Part shown: piece by piece, positions 1 to 11,689 of the stretch | Layout: each line of letters begins with the position of its first letter | Position numbering within the stretch: position 1 is the stretch's first letter | From: Carex sylvatica | Lineage: Eukaryota; Streptophyta; Magnoliopsida; Poales; Cyperaceae | Direction: 5' to 3' | NCBI GenBank assembly: GCA_964058845.1 | Contig: CAXKVR010000722.1 | Span: forward strand, 1 to 33,459 | DNA length: 33,459 bases | Notes under the pieces: model-generated | The model's database searches: none | What the model saw: the letters and a program-made list of their open reading frames with translations, nothing else | Told to the model about the DNA's origin: nothing | Position numbers and translations under genes: made by a program

Positions 1-1140
1 GGCCTGAAAAATATTGATCGGGTTATTTGTTACAGTCTTTCTAATAAATCAAATTATATTGTATTCCATCTATTTTCAAAGAAATATATCCAACATTTAT
101 AATATTTTCAAAAAAAAAATTAATACAAATTTCTATTTTTAAAAAAAAAAAAACTTGAAACCGTGGAATTTTTTCACGGTTTGGGTATTATGAAAATTAT
201 TTCTAAACCTTGGTTATTATTATTGAAATATTTTTTTAATTGGGTAAAAATAAAAATGTCGGCGAGTGATGAATTTACATGTAAAATTTTTAGAATTTCA
301 ATTTAATTTGGTATAAAGTCAAGTGATCAAAAAATATTTAAAAAATTAACACACTGAAATTAATTTATAAAACTTCTAATTTTAATCGCTTAACTTTAGC
401 CGCTTTGTAAATTTTGTTCTTTATTTTTTAGAATATTTTTATTATTTTAGATAGAGAAAATCGCTTAATTTAAAAATTATAGACTACCAGAATAATTGAT
501 TTTTTACCTATTTAAAATTTAAAAAATTGTAAAAGAATCCATAAAAAAATTGTTCTCAAAATATATTTCTTATGATTTTCATATAAAAATCATGTTTAAT
601 TTTCGTATCAATTATTTGAACTTAAAAAATAAAATATATAAATTCATAAAATGCATGAATTCATAAATTTATAAAATATATAAATTCATAAATTCATTTT
701 ATTTTCAATATAACAATTCAAGGCAAATTTCAACACTTTAATGGCCCAATTCAAAAATACATTTCCTAAGGTCGAATTATAACTATAATTTTCATATTTG
801 CATAGAGACTCCTCTACTTAATTAATTTACACAATTCAAATTTATTCACAATACACCCCTCCATATTATCTAATTTTACCAATATATCGATTTAAATTTA
901 CCAATCACCCTCCATATTGTCTAATTCGATCGAGTTGGGAAAATCAAAAATCCGCACTCGATAATTAATCAATTCAAGTTCTATGATTTCTCGAAATAGA
1001 TCGATCAACATAAGTTACATAAGATATCATCAATTCGATCGAGTCGGAAAAATCAACAACCCTACTCGATAACTAATTAATTCGATCAAACACGAAAAAT
1101 TCGAGAGAGGTTTACATTTACCCGAGAGAGGAAAATCACA
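1..1140. other. AT-rich intergenic DNA, no gene seen
   Basis: Very AT-rich sequence with many A and T runs and stop codons in all frames. Around 160-265 there is a motif (a CCGTGGAAT...TCACGG palindrome followed by a T-rich stretch ending in GGGTAAAAATAAAAA) that recurs in degenerate form at 1500-1650. A local duplication is listed separately. I see no coding region. Confidence 0.7.
923..1084. repeat. 109-bp-period imperfect direct duplication
   Basis: AATTCGATCGAGT(T/C)GG followed by AAAATCAA and a CTCGATAA(T/C)TAAT segment occurs at about 923-975 and again at about 1032-1084. The two copies are roughly 80 percent identical and start 109 bp apart. It looks like a local tandem duplication in non-coding DNA. 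Confidence 0.6.
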
Positions 1141-1440
1141 AGGAAGGCAGCGAAAGTCGCCCAAATGCGCAGAAAAGAGAGAGCTCGGATGACTTGAGGT
1201 GCGGCTACAGGTCAGTGAGCAAGAGCTTGCGGGTTAGGGTTTTCGAATGGAGGGGAAAGAGGAGGAGCAAGCGAGAGAGGGAGGCGGGTGGGGTTTCAGT
1301 GGGTGTTGCGAGTAAGTGAGCAAGAAAGGTGGGTGGTTTTGGAATGGAGGAGAAGGGGGCATTGCTGATTCACGGACAGAGAAGAGGAAACAGGGGTGGG
1401 TTGGGGGTTGGGGAGAAGAAGAAGGAGTTGCTTCAAGATC
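1141..1440. other. Purine-rich (+ strand) promoter/leader-like block
   Basis: GC content rises sharply here and the + strand is strongly purine-rich (GGAGG, GAAGAAG, GAGAGAGG). Read on the - strand it is pyrimidine-rich, contains AACCCTAACCC and ends with a possible donor CTCGG|GTAAATG near 1120. That is what a plant 5' leader looks like, but no credible protein follows. Short open frames exist on both strands and look like by-products of base composition. It may be a remnant of a divergent transcript or of a transposon. Confidence 0.3.
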
Positions 1441-1460
1441 CATGCTGGATGAAATTTAAA

Positions 1461-1570
1461 GTTCGGCCCGTAGAAATTATTCACCGGGGGGGAATAAAAT
1501 GTCGGACCGTGGAATATATCCGCGGGGTGAAATTAAAACCTGGGTTCATGGAATTTATCCACGGGTAGGA
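1461..1570. repeat. Three-unit degenerate tandem repeat, period about 40 bp
   Basis: Units start near 1461, 1501 and 1540. Each contains a short palindromic core of the form CCGTGGAATATATCCGCGG (variants CCGTAGAAATTATTCACCGG and TCATGGAATTTATCCACGGG) followed by an A-rich spacer. A related core lies near 164-180. A small open frame through it repeats a peptide in step with the DNA, as expected for a repeat rather than a gene. Confidence 0.65.
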
Positions 1571-1740
1571 TATTTTTATAAAAAAATTTAAATAGTGATT
1601 ATTTTTAATAAAATTATTATTTTTTGGGTAAAAATAAAAAATTCGGCTGCTCTTGAGTCTTGAATCTTTGATTTTCTTCTGTCCCAAAAGAACGTGGAAA
1701 TAGAGGAAGATTAAACCGATCTAGGTCAAAAGAACCTTCT

Positions 1741-1851
1741 CCGGTCTACGCACCGTGGCTTAAACAAAAGTCTAGGGTTTCCTCTCTCTCCCGTCTCTCC
1801 CGTTACCAAAAAACCCTAAATCTAGCTTAATCTATTGACATCCTACCCCTC
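1741..1851 (+). promoter_or_regulatory. 5' leader of the RRM gene with telo-box and CT tract
   Basis: The stretch just upstream of the ATG at 1852 holds CTAGGGTTT (1772-1780), a pyrimidine tract of CTCTCTCCCGT type (1781-1804) and AAACCCTAA (1811-1819), which matches the plant telo-box core. Such motifs are common near transcription starts of housekeeping plant genes. I could not fix a TATA box or a start site. Confidence 0.55.
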
Positions 1852-4139
1852 ATGGATACTGATGGCTCGGGCGGCGGATTCCACCGCGACGAGACGATCT
1901 CAGCTGTAGACGAAGATCAATTCTACGGAGACGATGAAGACTACGACGATCTATACAACGATGTCAACGTCGGTGAGGGTTTTCACCACTCGCTCGCCGG
2001 AGAAGCTGCGCCTCCGCCACCAGTCCAGCCTCCTCCAGCTGCGGCTGCCCCGACGACCGTCTCAGCTCCGCCGAAGGAGCAGAAGGTTCAGATCCCGGGT
2101 GTTGCCACCGGTGATGCGAAGATAGAGAGGCCGAATCAAGTTATCTCAGCTCCAGTTGTAGCCCAGACGCCACAGGTTCAGGGAAACCCTCATGATGGCT
2201 TTCAGAGACAAGGAGCCATGGGAGGAGGGCACAACGGCGGTATTAATGGCGTCGGAGGAGGTGACAATCTCGCAGGTACTAAAAAGTAAATTTAGATGTT
2301 ACTTCTCGAGGCTGAGCTGACTTTAGAATGTTTTGTTGTTTTTCCTTTTCTTTTATTCATGTATAATTTATTTTTTAAAAGATGCTTTTAAATATAGATT
2401 TGCTTAATTGAGATTGCACACAATCTTATAGTTTGCGTATGGTATAATTATGCAAAGACGGCAAATATCAGCTCGTAGAAAGATAATGGAAGCATAATAA
2501 TTAGTTAGTGTTTGTAAAGGAAGCGACAAAACTAAGTAAATGGTAGCTTTGTCTCTTAATTTGTTCTAAATCATGATCTACACATTTGCCCATTAGATCT
2601 CTAACAAATTAATTGAATTGCACCAGGGTCTAATGGGTATGCAACATGATTGAAATTAGTTTTGTTTAGAGTAATTTCTTACAAGGATATCTATAGGCTA
2701 GCACTAGAAATTTTTGGGGAATAAAGATCTTTATATTTGAGTCATTTTCCTAACACTGGTCAACTTCTGCTTAGTACACCCTATAGCAAAACACCTGACT
2801 GTATCTAATATTTATTATAGGGACAACCTTATTTGTTGGCGAGCTCCAGTGGTGGACTACAGATGCTGATCTCGAGGCAGAGCTGAGCAAGTATGGCCAA
2901 GTAAAGGAAGTACGGTTCTTTGATGAGAAAGCAAGTGGCAAATCCAAGGGCTACTGCCAGGTTGATTTCTATGATCCTTCAGCAGCTTCTGCATGCAAGG
3001 AGGGGATGAACGGACATGTGTTTAATGGGCGCCCTTGTGTCGTAGCGTTTGCCTCCCCTCACACCGTCCGACGAATGGGTGAACAACAGGTCAAGAACAG
3101 CCAGGTCATGGGAAATCAGTCAACAGCTATGGCACCAAAGGGTCAGGGGCCAGTACCTGGTGGTGGGGGTGTTGGTGGTGGGGGTCGTGGTGGTCCCATG
3201 GGCGGGGGCAATAATTTCGGTCGTGGTGGTGGTGGTGGTGGTATGGCCGGTGGTAATATGGGCGGTGCAGGCGGTGCTGGAGGGAATTGGGGTGGTAGGG
3301 GTGGTATGGGGAATCGTGGTCCCATGAATATGAGAAACCGGATGGGACCTATGGGTGGCAGAGGTATAATGGGAAATGGTGGTATGGTTGGACCGCCCCC
3401 TCTTGTTCCCCACCCTGGCATGCTAGGTCAAGGGTTTGATCCCACAGGTTATGCTGCAGCTGCCATGGGCAGGATGGGTGGATTTGGTGGATTTCCTGGT
3501 GGTCCTGCATCTGGTCCGTTTCCTGGTCTGATGCCTTCGTTCCCTCCTGTTGTGGCGCCTCATGTTAACCCTGCTTTCTTTGGTCGGGGCGGAATGGCTG
3601 GTGCTGCAGCAGCTGCTGGTGGAGTTGGTGGTATGTGGGCGGACCCCAACATGGGTGGTGGTCAATGGGGAGGAGAGGATCAGTCGAGCTATGGTGATGA
3701 TGCTGCCTCAGACCATCAGTATGGTGGTGAAGGTAGCCATGGCAAGGAGAGGGGGGGCCCTGATCGGGACTGGCCTGATAGACGGTACAAGGATGACAGA
3801 GAGAAGGACATGTCTCATGGTCAAGACTGGCCTGATAGGCGGCACCGGGATGAGAGGGAGATGGTGCGTGAAAGTGACCGCGACTGGGACAGGGATGGTG
3901 AGAGAGAAAATTACAAAGAAAAGGAGAGAACTCGGGACAGAGGACGGGAGAGGGGGGAGAGGGACAGAGACCGTGACAGGGAACGTGACAGGGATCGTTA
4001 CAGGGAAGAGAGGGACCACTACCGTCACAGGGACAGAGATGCTGATCGTGGCGAGGATTGGGACAGGGGCCGCTCATCAGGAAGGAGCAAATCGCGTGAA
4101 GCGGAGCATTCAAAGCGGAGGCGGGTCTCGCCAGAGTAA
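1852..4139 (+). CDS. RRM protein, Gly-rich and Arg/Asp-rich, CFIm (CPSF6)-like
   Basis: Two coding exons: 1852-2275 and 2821-4139, with a 545-nt GT-AG intron (donor CGCAG|GTACT, acceptor TATAG|GG). Together they encode 580 residues, with a split Gly codon at residue 142. The N terminus is acidic (DEDQFYGDDEDYDDLYNDV, near residues 20-40) and then Pro/Ala-rich. One RRM follows at about 143-222, with RNP2 LFVGEL (145-150) and RNP1 KSKGYCQV (182-189). A Gly/Met-rich stretch covers about 250-330, then a Pro-rich part. From about 445 to the end there is an Arg/Asp/Glu-rich tail with two DWPDRR copies and basic KRRR near the C terminus. The order RRM, Gly/Pro-rich, RS-like charged tail matches the large subunit of cleavage factor I and the plant RRM family of Arabidopsis At5g55670/At1g13190. 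The inferred role is nuclear pre-mRNA 3' processing and poly(A) site choice. The start was chosen because it is the first ATG after the leader and the acidic N terminus is family-like. Confidence 0.93.
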
Positions 4140-7100
4140 GATCTGGCAACAACTGCTTTTAGGTGTATGACTAAATTGGCACTTTTGGGGGCAAGCTTTC
4201 TTTATCTTGTTGAGTAACCTGTTTTATGTTCTTGGCCGGCGGGATGTATTGATAGCTTTGTAGCCCTGGAGAATCTACACTCTGGTTAGATGTAAGTCCC
4301 CCCTTTTGTATTGAATTAGATTTATGTGCCCATTTTTTGTGTGTATAGTTTCTATTATCTTTATGTACATAATCTTTTGTAAATTTTGAAAGTTCTAGGA
4401 AGTTATGTACAAGAATGTAAACTGAGCTCACCTTTTTTAATGAGGTTCAATGCATTCTTGCCTTCTTTGAAAGCACCATATCCTCTACCTGTTTTTTAAC
4501 ATTCTTTTTGTAAAAGATAAGGTAGTTGTAATTTTTGGAAACTATATATGCACGGGGTGTGTGTGGTTCTGTAATAAGGGAACTCATTTTGTTGCATTCT
4601 AGAGGGGCTTTCTTGATCTTTGACGCAGCACACAGATTGAGCATCCTTTAACTTCACATGATAGAGCATTAAGAAAGGTGTACATTTACTGGCCTGTATT
4701 CCTGTTTTCTAGGGGCCTTAAAATTTTGTTATAGCACTGGGTGTAACAATATGTAATCTCTGTAGCTACAAAGGAAGGTTGTTTTTGTATAGTAGTTTAT
4801 AATTAGAGTGCAAGTTGTAACTATGGAAGAGCAATTCATTTTAGCAAAGCTCTGCATGATTATGTACCTGTTCTAATAGGGGTCTTTTATTCAACAATGT
4901 ACATGAACAACTTTGTACTAATTATTATCAGCTCTGTACTAATTTTCTATTTTATGCACCTTGTAGGAGTATGCTCTAGAAGCCATAAATAGAATGACAA
5001 TATAGTTGCTTTCCTATTTGCTATTAATTTCCTTAAATAAACCTGTGATAGCTAAACATTCTGCAGCCATTTTAATAGCCATATGGTACGGTATTGTATA
5101 TGCCGGTATTTGTCACATTTTTGAAAGTTTCTTACCAAATTTTCTGTACCTGCTATTGATTTTCAGTTTCTGTTGGTGTGTGAATACTGCACTTGCAGAT
5201 TCTTATAACTCTTAATGTGCAGATAATAGATCCACTTTTTTGTTTTAATTTGATATGCTGTAATTTTTATTTTGTTATTTTCATGGTTCTTGTTTTGTAC
5301 CATGTAAGCACTGGACAGTGTTTTGCTCATTAGGTTTTATTTTGATTCTGTTTGTCTTGCTGATTTATGTAATTTGAGCAGTTATAGTATTCCTTGCCAA
5401 CATAAACTAAAAGACCATTTTGATAATCTGCAGGTAAAAGCTTACTTTGGGAATAAAACAAGCAGAGGTTCTTCTCTTCTCTGGCTATTCATCCTGCTGC
5501 TGGCTCGTGTTATTAATGTGCTTTCAGACTTAATTGCGATGAATGAATTGAATGTATCATGCCCCTAGACTATGGTGCCTATTTTCATTTTTGTTAAGTT
5601 AAGAAAGTTATTTGGCTGTATGGATGTGTAACTTTTGTTTTCCTTCTCTTGTGGATATCCGTAATTTAGGCTTTTATGTGGTGATTTGTAGCATTTAATC
5701 TTTATCAGCTATAGGAGGTACTATTGCAACTTTTGTTTGGCCTATGTTTTAGTGAGGCAATGGTGTATGTAGGAAGTAGATTGTTGACCCCTCTTTTTTA
5801 TCCTTTTCTCCTGAAATTTGTGTTTTCTGTATATTCTGTTTATTCCTTTTTTGTAATCGAGATAGATTGTTTTCTGTATATCAGAAATACCAAACCATGT
5901 ACCCATTGTACAGAATTGGACCAACATTTTTCTAAGCTGTATTTGGTTTTAATGTTACATCTTTGACATTTGTAAGTCAATTTGCCTTTATGCGTTTTAA
6001 TGCTATATTTTGCCTTGTTTTTGTGGTTCCTCTGGGAAGTCGTAACGTTGGTCCTGAGTTTTGCGTGTTGTTAGGTAGTCAAACGTGTTATATAATCCTG
6101 GTTTTGCCTATGGTTATGGTACATTCATACGCGATAAATAGCCTCCATTGAATCTTATCATTGCACATATAATAAAAATTGGCAGGCCAGATTTTAAAAA
6201 AAATATATATATATCTTATCATTGCACTCTTGACTTCAGCTGCTCAGTAACAAAAGGACAAATAAAAGACAGCAATACTAATACGTCTATTGAATCACAA
6301 AATTTGAATGCATTTTACTCCAGAGACTCGCTTAACCGCCTCTTTTATTTGTTCCGCATTTCTGTAATTTATTAAGATGAGCCAGATCCATTTTTTTTCA
6401 TAGAAAGACTGAATGATTGGCTCCAGCGACACATTTGTAATAGCCTAATAGTCCTTACTACTAGCTTTTTTCTGATCCACTTTAAGCATAGAAAATGTCC
6501 ATCTAATCATGAAAAAAGCTAATAGTGAGGAAAGAGGCTCACAGTCTAATCATCTTAATCATGAAAAAAACTAATAGTAATGAAAAGATGATTAGATGGA
6601 CATTTTCTTTGCGACAAGGAAAATGTCCATCTAATCATCTTTTCATTACTATTACTCTTCTGAGATAAGAATGCAGACTGAGGCTCGCAGTCTAATCTAT
6701 GCATAAATATAGAGACAACTTTTGTGCAGTAAATAAGACCCATTGCATGGTAGATTTTGTAAATATTACGCAGAAAACATCTGGCTATTGGGGGTCTTTA
6801 TTCTGTTTATGCTCCCTTCTAAACTTTTTTTTTGCATTCAGCTATTTCTTGTTCTAATTAGAAATCTTACATACCTACAGAATAAATTGGTCTGACAATT
6901 TTACATGAAAATCCTTCTACTATATAGACTCACGAAAGAAGAAAATAGAATTAGATTAAACATGAGCACATTTCCATTATCCCGTTCAATCTTGCTCCAT
7001 GAACTCATCTAAAATTGCATAAGTTAAAGCATATGATCTTATCTATATAGAGAGGGCTCATGCCTATCCATTGCAAGTTCTAGTTTTGAGAAAGAAGCCA

Positions 7101-7241
7101 CACCAACCAGCATAAATCTTTAAACAAAAAATACAGGGATTGTTAACAAAAAGGAGCCGTAGAATGACGCACGCAAACATGATTGTTCCAAAATGAATCC
7201 ATGTCTTCTCGTGCTTGAGTTACATCACAAGGTTAGAATTT
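4140..7241. other. T-rich spacer between two convergent genes
   Basis: This is the 3' side of both neighbouring genes. The first 300 bp probably hold the 3' UTR and poly(A) signals of the RRM gene (T-rich and TTGTA-rich, AATGAGG near 4440). From about 4450 to 6150 the + strand stays markedly T-rich, with GTAAAAG after TGCAG at 5431-5440, a composition typical of transcribed plant introns on the sense strand. Small open frames are present but none has a recognisable domain, so I call no gene. The 6400-6720 part is a mosaic of repeats, listed separately. Confidence 0.6.
6573..6653. repeat. Perfect 35-bp inverted repeat, 11-nt loop
   Basis: Arms 6573-6607 and 6619-6653 are exact reverse complements (outer AATAGTAATG..., inner ...GGACATTTTC), separated by TTTGCGACAAG. 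Partial direct copies of the arm (GAAAATGTCCATCTAATCAT) lie at about 6490-6510, and a GAGGCTC(A/G)CAGTCTAATC segment occurs at about 6534-6551 and again at about 6680-6697. The hairpin therefore sits inside a small rearranged block. Confidence 0.85.
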
Positions 7242-10072
7242 TTAGGATGACAACACCAAAGCTTGGAGGCGAAGTCTTCCTTGAGCAACTGTGTCAAGCA
7301 ACGTTTCATCAGGGTTTTCTTTTGCAGCAGCAAGTGCTGACAAGTAAGCTGTTATCTCTTCTTCCATCTTATCCATGTCTATTTCACCTATATCATCCTG
7401 TTTTAACAATAACATTAGCACCGATAAAAGTTACAGCTGGGAAAGGGCCAATAAAGCATATGCTAGTGGTTCTTGATGTTGTACACAGTCAATGGCAACT
7501 AAATCCCGATAATCTCAGAAATTACAGTCATCTATACTACATACCCACATAATACATTTAACTGTCAAGAACAGGATGAATAAGTCCCCACAAAAAGAGG
7601 GCCAATAAAGCATATGCTAGTGGTTTTTAAAGGTACTATCATTTAAGCCCCCACAAAAAGAGGAATAAGTCTTTTGCCCTCTGAAACTTGTGAAGAACAC
7701 ACCAGTACACCTCCCCTCTTAGGGTACCCAACCTGCCCTCCTTTTCCCAATTTTACCTCAAGAAAAAAAAAAAAACCAGCAATGGAAGTTGGGGCCTAAC
7801 CCAGCATAGTGTCAGTTCCTGGGACTAAGTCTGCTAAATCAGGCACAACTTTGTCTGAAGAACTCTGTAAGGAAAGCCAAATCTTAATCCCTAGGTTCAC
7901 TGGGCTCAAGGCTAAGTTTGATTTAGTGTAAAGGATTTAACAGTACTATTTGTAAGCCTGTATCAATTTTCCACAAAACATCACTTGGCTCTAATTCTGA
8001 GTAAAATTTATATATATGCTTTGCATGTCATGTGCAGTGCCAAACACCTGATTTTGAGGTGCATACTGTTAAGAAATAAAACACTTACTTCAAATTCCAT
8101 TGGCTCGCACTCTAGATATAAGACCGTCCCGCCGTCTAAGCAGACATCAGAATCATTTGGTGCCAACTTTTCAAAGGCCTCCATTAAAACAGATATCTCA
8201 TCTGACATGTGGTCCACATTTCCTTGTAGTTCTTCAACCTTCATGCTAGACATCTTTCCCTCCCATTCCAGCTTCTCCAGTGCTGCTTGCTTGTCAGCAA
8301 GTGCTATCTTAATATACACATAGAAAAGAAAAGGAACTAATCGTTATTTGTTAAATTTTATACACTTCATGGTGTAATACATAGGTGCAGCCCCGTGCAG
8401 GTGTTCTGACAGTACAAAGAGATTACTTCATCTCCTCTGTGCATTTTGTCAAGTTTTGCGGGCCTAATTAGGGCTTATGAGAACCCAATATCCGAGTTTT
8501 GCCAAACTTGAGAGCACCCAAAACCAAAATTAATTGCTCAGCACTAGTATATTTTGTGGGTTCCATGAACTAAGTACATTGTTTGCCTCTTTCCAAGAAA
8601 ATTATAATAAACAAACATGCCACTAAAACAATAAAGTTTCATTGCTTATTCTGGAACTATTCTTCTAGTCAGTTACAGCATAGCTAGTTAGGTATACAAG
8701 GAGCTATGCATGAAAAAAGGCACTTTACCTTGGCCTCATTTAATTCAGAACTAGCTGATGTAACCATAAATTCCTTCTCTTCTAGCTGGCGTCTGACATC
8801 CTCAAGTGCATCACTAACCGTGCTCATCTGGTCAATTGAGTTATGTGCCAATTTGAGTGCCTCTTCCTTTTCAACCAATTTCTTCTCCATTTCACTTACC
8901 TGTCCTTGCAACAAGATCAATTCTTCTCTCTCCTTCTTCAAATTTCTTGCAACCAAAGGCTTAGATGCACTAGAGTGAATGCCATTTGGAGCTTTCTTCA
9001 TTGTTGCAGCAACTTCGCTAGGGCTTTTCTGTTTCTTTGCTGAGATGCTCTTGGTTCCTTGAACTGATCTTGTAGTTGAGACCTGGACAAACATAGATAA
9101 TGTATTGCTTAACTAAGTTTAAAGCATAGTTAATTTATTTCAAAGAGATATCAACAAATAAATGTAAAGCCTTTTTTTTCCTTTTCTAGAAATACAAAAG
9201 AAGTAAAGACTCAAGATTATTAGAGAAGTATGATTGTAATTTTGAAAAAATGAAGGGCCTTGAAAGTTTGAAAATGGTTATCTATAAATTTGTAGCCTTG
9301 AACTATGCAACCTGAGCTCAAGATGAACCATACAAAAAGCCCTTCACTATTTCAAGGCTACAAATTTACAACTTTTACACTACACTGAACTTTTTGTGAG
9401 TGTAGCTGATTTGACATATATAATAAGAGTTGGGTGCTGGGATTAGATTCAGAGTTTTGCAATACTGTCAGTAATAATTACTGAAAACAAAGGCAAGAAA
9501 CGTGATATGGAAAATGTCAGTCAGGTCTTTCTGTCGAACAAGTTATTTTAAGTTTGTAATTAATATATGGTTTCAAAAATTAGTACCTTTTTAACTTGTG
9601 AAGGAGCTGGAGTATGTACCATTGAGGCCCGCCTTGTAAACCCTGGGTTTGGTTTTTTATCCTATGGACAGAGAAAATGATAATACATTAGCTCAGTGAT
9701 GAAATGCTAAAAAAAAAAACAATTGGCGGGCTGGCAATAAACTGGTATAAGGTTACTCAAGCCGTTGTGGGTTTATTCCTGTTGGTTTATTCTTTCAACC
9801 AATCAGAAAACAAGGTACCAAGAAATCAAGATTAGGTAAGAAACCATTAGGGTTTCAATGAGAGGGACCATCTCAACGAGGTTCTTGAAGAGAAGCTTGT
9901 CGACATTCTCTCCACCCTTTCTCTTGGCGACGGAGGAGGAGGTGGTGGATGGAGGTGCCGGCGGAGAAGAAGTAGATGAGACGGAGGAAGAAGAAAGCGG
10001 TCGCTGCCGATTATGGGGCCCTCGATCTGGCAATCCCCTTGACTTGAGCGATCTCTGCTGCGTCTTTTGCAT
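7242..10072 (-). CDS. MPB2C: MPB2C-family microtubule-associated coiled-coil protein
   Basis: Five coding exons on the - strand: 10072-9845, 9661-9587, 9082-8729, 8307-8089 and 7397-7242 (stop TAA 7244-7242), giving 343 residues. All four introns are GT-AG and phase 0. Residues 1-50 are basic and Ser/Pro-rich. Residues 57-76 hold the block VDKLLFKNLVEMVPLIETLM and residues 84-90 FTRRASM; both resemble blocks in Arabidopsis and tobacco MPB2C as I remember them. A Lys/Ser-rich linker leads to a long heptad-rich coiled coil at about 145-265, including ADKQAALEKLEWEGK (223-237). An acidic C terminus (MDKMEEEITAYLSALAAAKE) closes it. MPB2C proteins decorate cortical microtubules and bind proteins that travel through plasmodesmata, including KNOTTED1-type homeodomain proteins and viral movement proteins. 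The N terminus is unlike the MYEP-type start of the founding members, so this is probably a paralogous branch. The gene is convergent with the RRM gene. Confidence 0.88.
7445..7625. repeat. 27-bp perfect direct repeat in the last MPB2C-like intron
   Basis: A 27-bp sequence beginning GGGCCAATAAAGCATATG is identical at 7445-7471 and 7599-7625. A second short motif, CCCCACAAAAAGAGG, also occurs twice (about 7587 and 7651). These nested repeats suggest a local duplication within the 691-nt intron (8088-7398). Confidence 0.7.
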
Positions 10073-10587
10073 CAGAACGAATGAATTTTTTTCTTTTCCT
10101 TTGTTTTCAAAATTTTCCTTCTTTTTGTCTCGTGGGATTTGATACTATCAAGTTCAAAGTTTGAAGTTTGAACCTTTTTCGAAGGACTTGCCAGGGGCAA
10201 AGTTTTTAGTCTCGAACAAAGAGACGAAGAGGCACCGATTTATTACGTGAGCCTGGAATAGATACGGTGTATAAGTCCGTCGTTGTACAAAGAAATGTTA
10301 AAACTTGAAAGACGAATCTCATTAGTATACGATTCTTGATCCGGGTGCATTCTCAATACTATCCAGGGACGGCCTCAAGGCGCAAATTTTTAAATCGATA
10401 AACTTTATTTTAAAAATGTCAGACTGATTATTATATTTTATTTTCAAGGGTCCGTGTCTACGGAGATTTTGTACGAATTCAGATCCAGTGAAATGAGATC
10501 TGAGCCATTACCCATCAGTTTTAAAACTGGCACGAATCTTGAAACGGAGGAGGCTGGACTGGAGTATTGCTTTCATCCTACCTCATT

Positions 10588-10652
10588 CAAGTATACAACC
10601 CAGCAATATAATACAGGAATCGAGAACCATATACAAGTATACAACCCAGCAA
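10588..10652. repeat. 19-bp direct repeat, 46 bp apart
   Basis: CAAGTATACAACCCAGCAA is present at 10588-10606 and again at 10634-10652, with unrelated sequence between them. Confidence 0.75.
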
Positions 10653-10811
10653 ATTGTGAATTCTAACACGGCCAAAGTCAATTTTTCAATCTACAAAAGT
10701 TAAAGATAATAAAATTTTCATGTGAAGTATGATCGTATGAAAATCAATTTATATTATTCATAAAATTTTATTCTAAACTATATAAAACTTATGTATAAGT
10801 ACATAAATTTT

Positions 10812-11050
10812 GATAATAAATATAACATGCCTATGAACATCTAATAAAAATGAAAATTATTCTCTTTTTGTCTTAATCTGTTATTGATTTTGATTTTTGA
10901 CCAACCGTTCTGATAATAATAAAAAAAAATGATAATAAACATAACATGTCTATGAACATCTAATAAAAATGAAAATGAAAATGATTCTCTTTTTGTCTTA
11001 ATCCGCTATTGATTTTGATTTTTTACCAACCGTTCTGATAATAAAAAAAA
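10812..11050. repeat. 119-bp tandem duplication
   Basis: A unit starting GATAATAAA(T/C)ATAACATG and ending in CCAACCGTTCTGATAATAA plus an A run occurs at 10812-10930 and again from 10931 to about 11050. The second copy carries an extra GAAAAT and a few substitutions. It is non-coding. Confidence 0.85.
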
Positions 11051-11689
11051 TTAAAATAAACTGTGATGTTTTCATTGGATACGTGACGGTGACAATCAAA
11101 TGCACGGTGCCGAATTATTTATTGTTGGAATTGATTTTGCTTCATTTAAAACAACTCTGAGCAGATTAATTAACCTTTCTATATTGCGGTCCTGTCCTAC
11201 CCAATAGATTCGCCGGCAGGTCTAATCAGTTTCTATCCAAAAGGCAAGCTAGTGTTGTCTAATCATTTCCCTCGCAGATAGAGGTGCAAACCATCGATGA
11301 ATTTTGGACCTAAATCCCACAACAGGCCATTTTGATATTCCAAGCCCAAGAAATTTTTCTTCTGCTTTTCCATAAATAAATAGCGTTTGTTAACTGGCCA
11401 GGAAGGCTTATTTTAAAAGAATTGATTATCAGCGAAAATTCACAATTGGGCTTCTACAATTTAAACATAAATATAGTCCAAAAATACTATTTACATCCTG
11501 GGAGTTTGAATGAAATTATTTTTCCGCGGCACTCCATTTTTTTATTTTTTTTATTTTTTGAGAAAAATGGTGGTCGAGCGACTGCTTCACCGCTTTTCTA
11601 AGCGGTGAGAGCTATGGGGAAATTCCAGGCAAAATTTAGCCGAGAAACAAGAAAATAAAACGTCAGGATTTGCAGGTCGTTTCAAATGA

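Noticed and set aside
1234..1568. Small Pro/Ser-rich and Gly/Lys-rich open frames
   Set aside because: The region is purine-rich and contains a 40-bp tandem repeat; the peptides mirror base composition and repeats and have no domain.
3049..4170. Several long open frames on both strands over the second RRM-gene exon
   Set aside because: They are shadows of the Gly-rich and Arg/Asp-rich coding sequence: their repetitive Val/Gly, Pro, Thr/His or Pro/His composition follows directly from the real frame.
5006..6375. Chain of small open frames in the T-rich spacer
   Set aside because: No shared domain, no consistent frame or splice chain; hydrophobic composition follows from T-richness.
10454..10666. 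70-residue open frame on the + strand
   Set aside because: It includes a repeated 19-bp segment, has no leader or domain and lies in AT-rich intergenic DNA.
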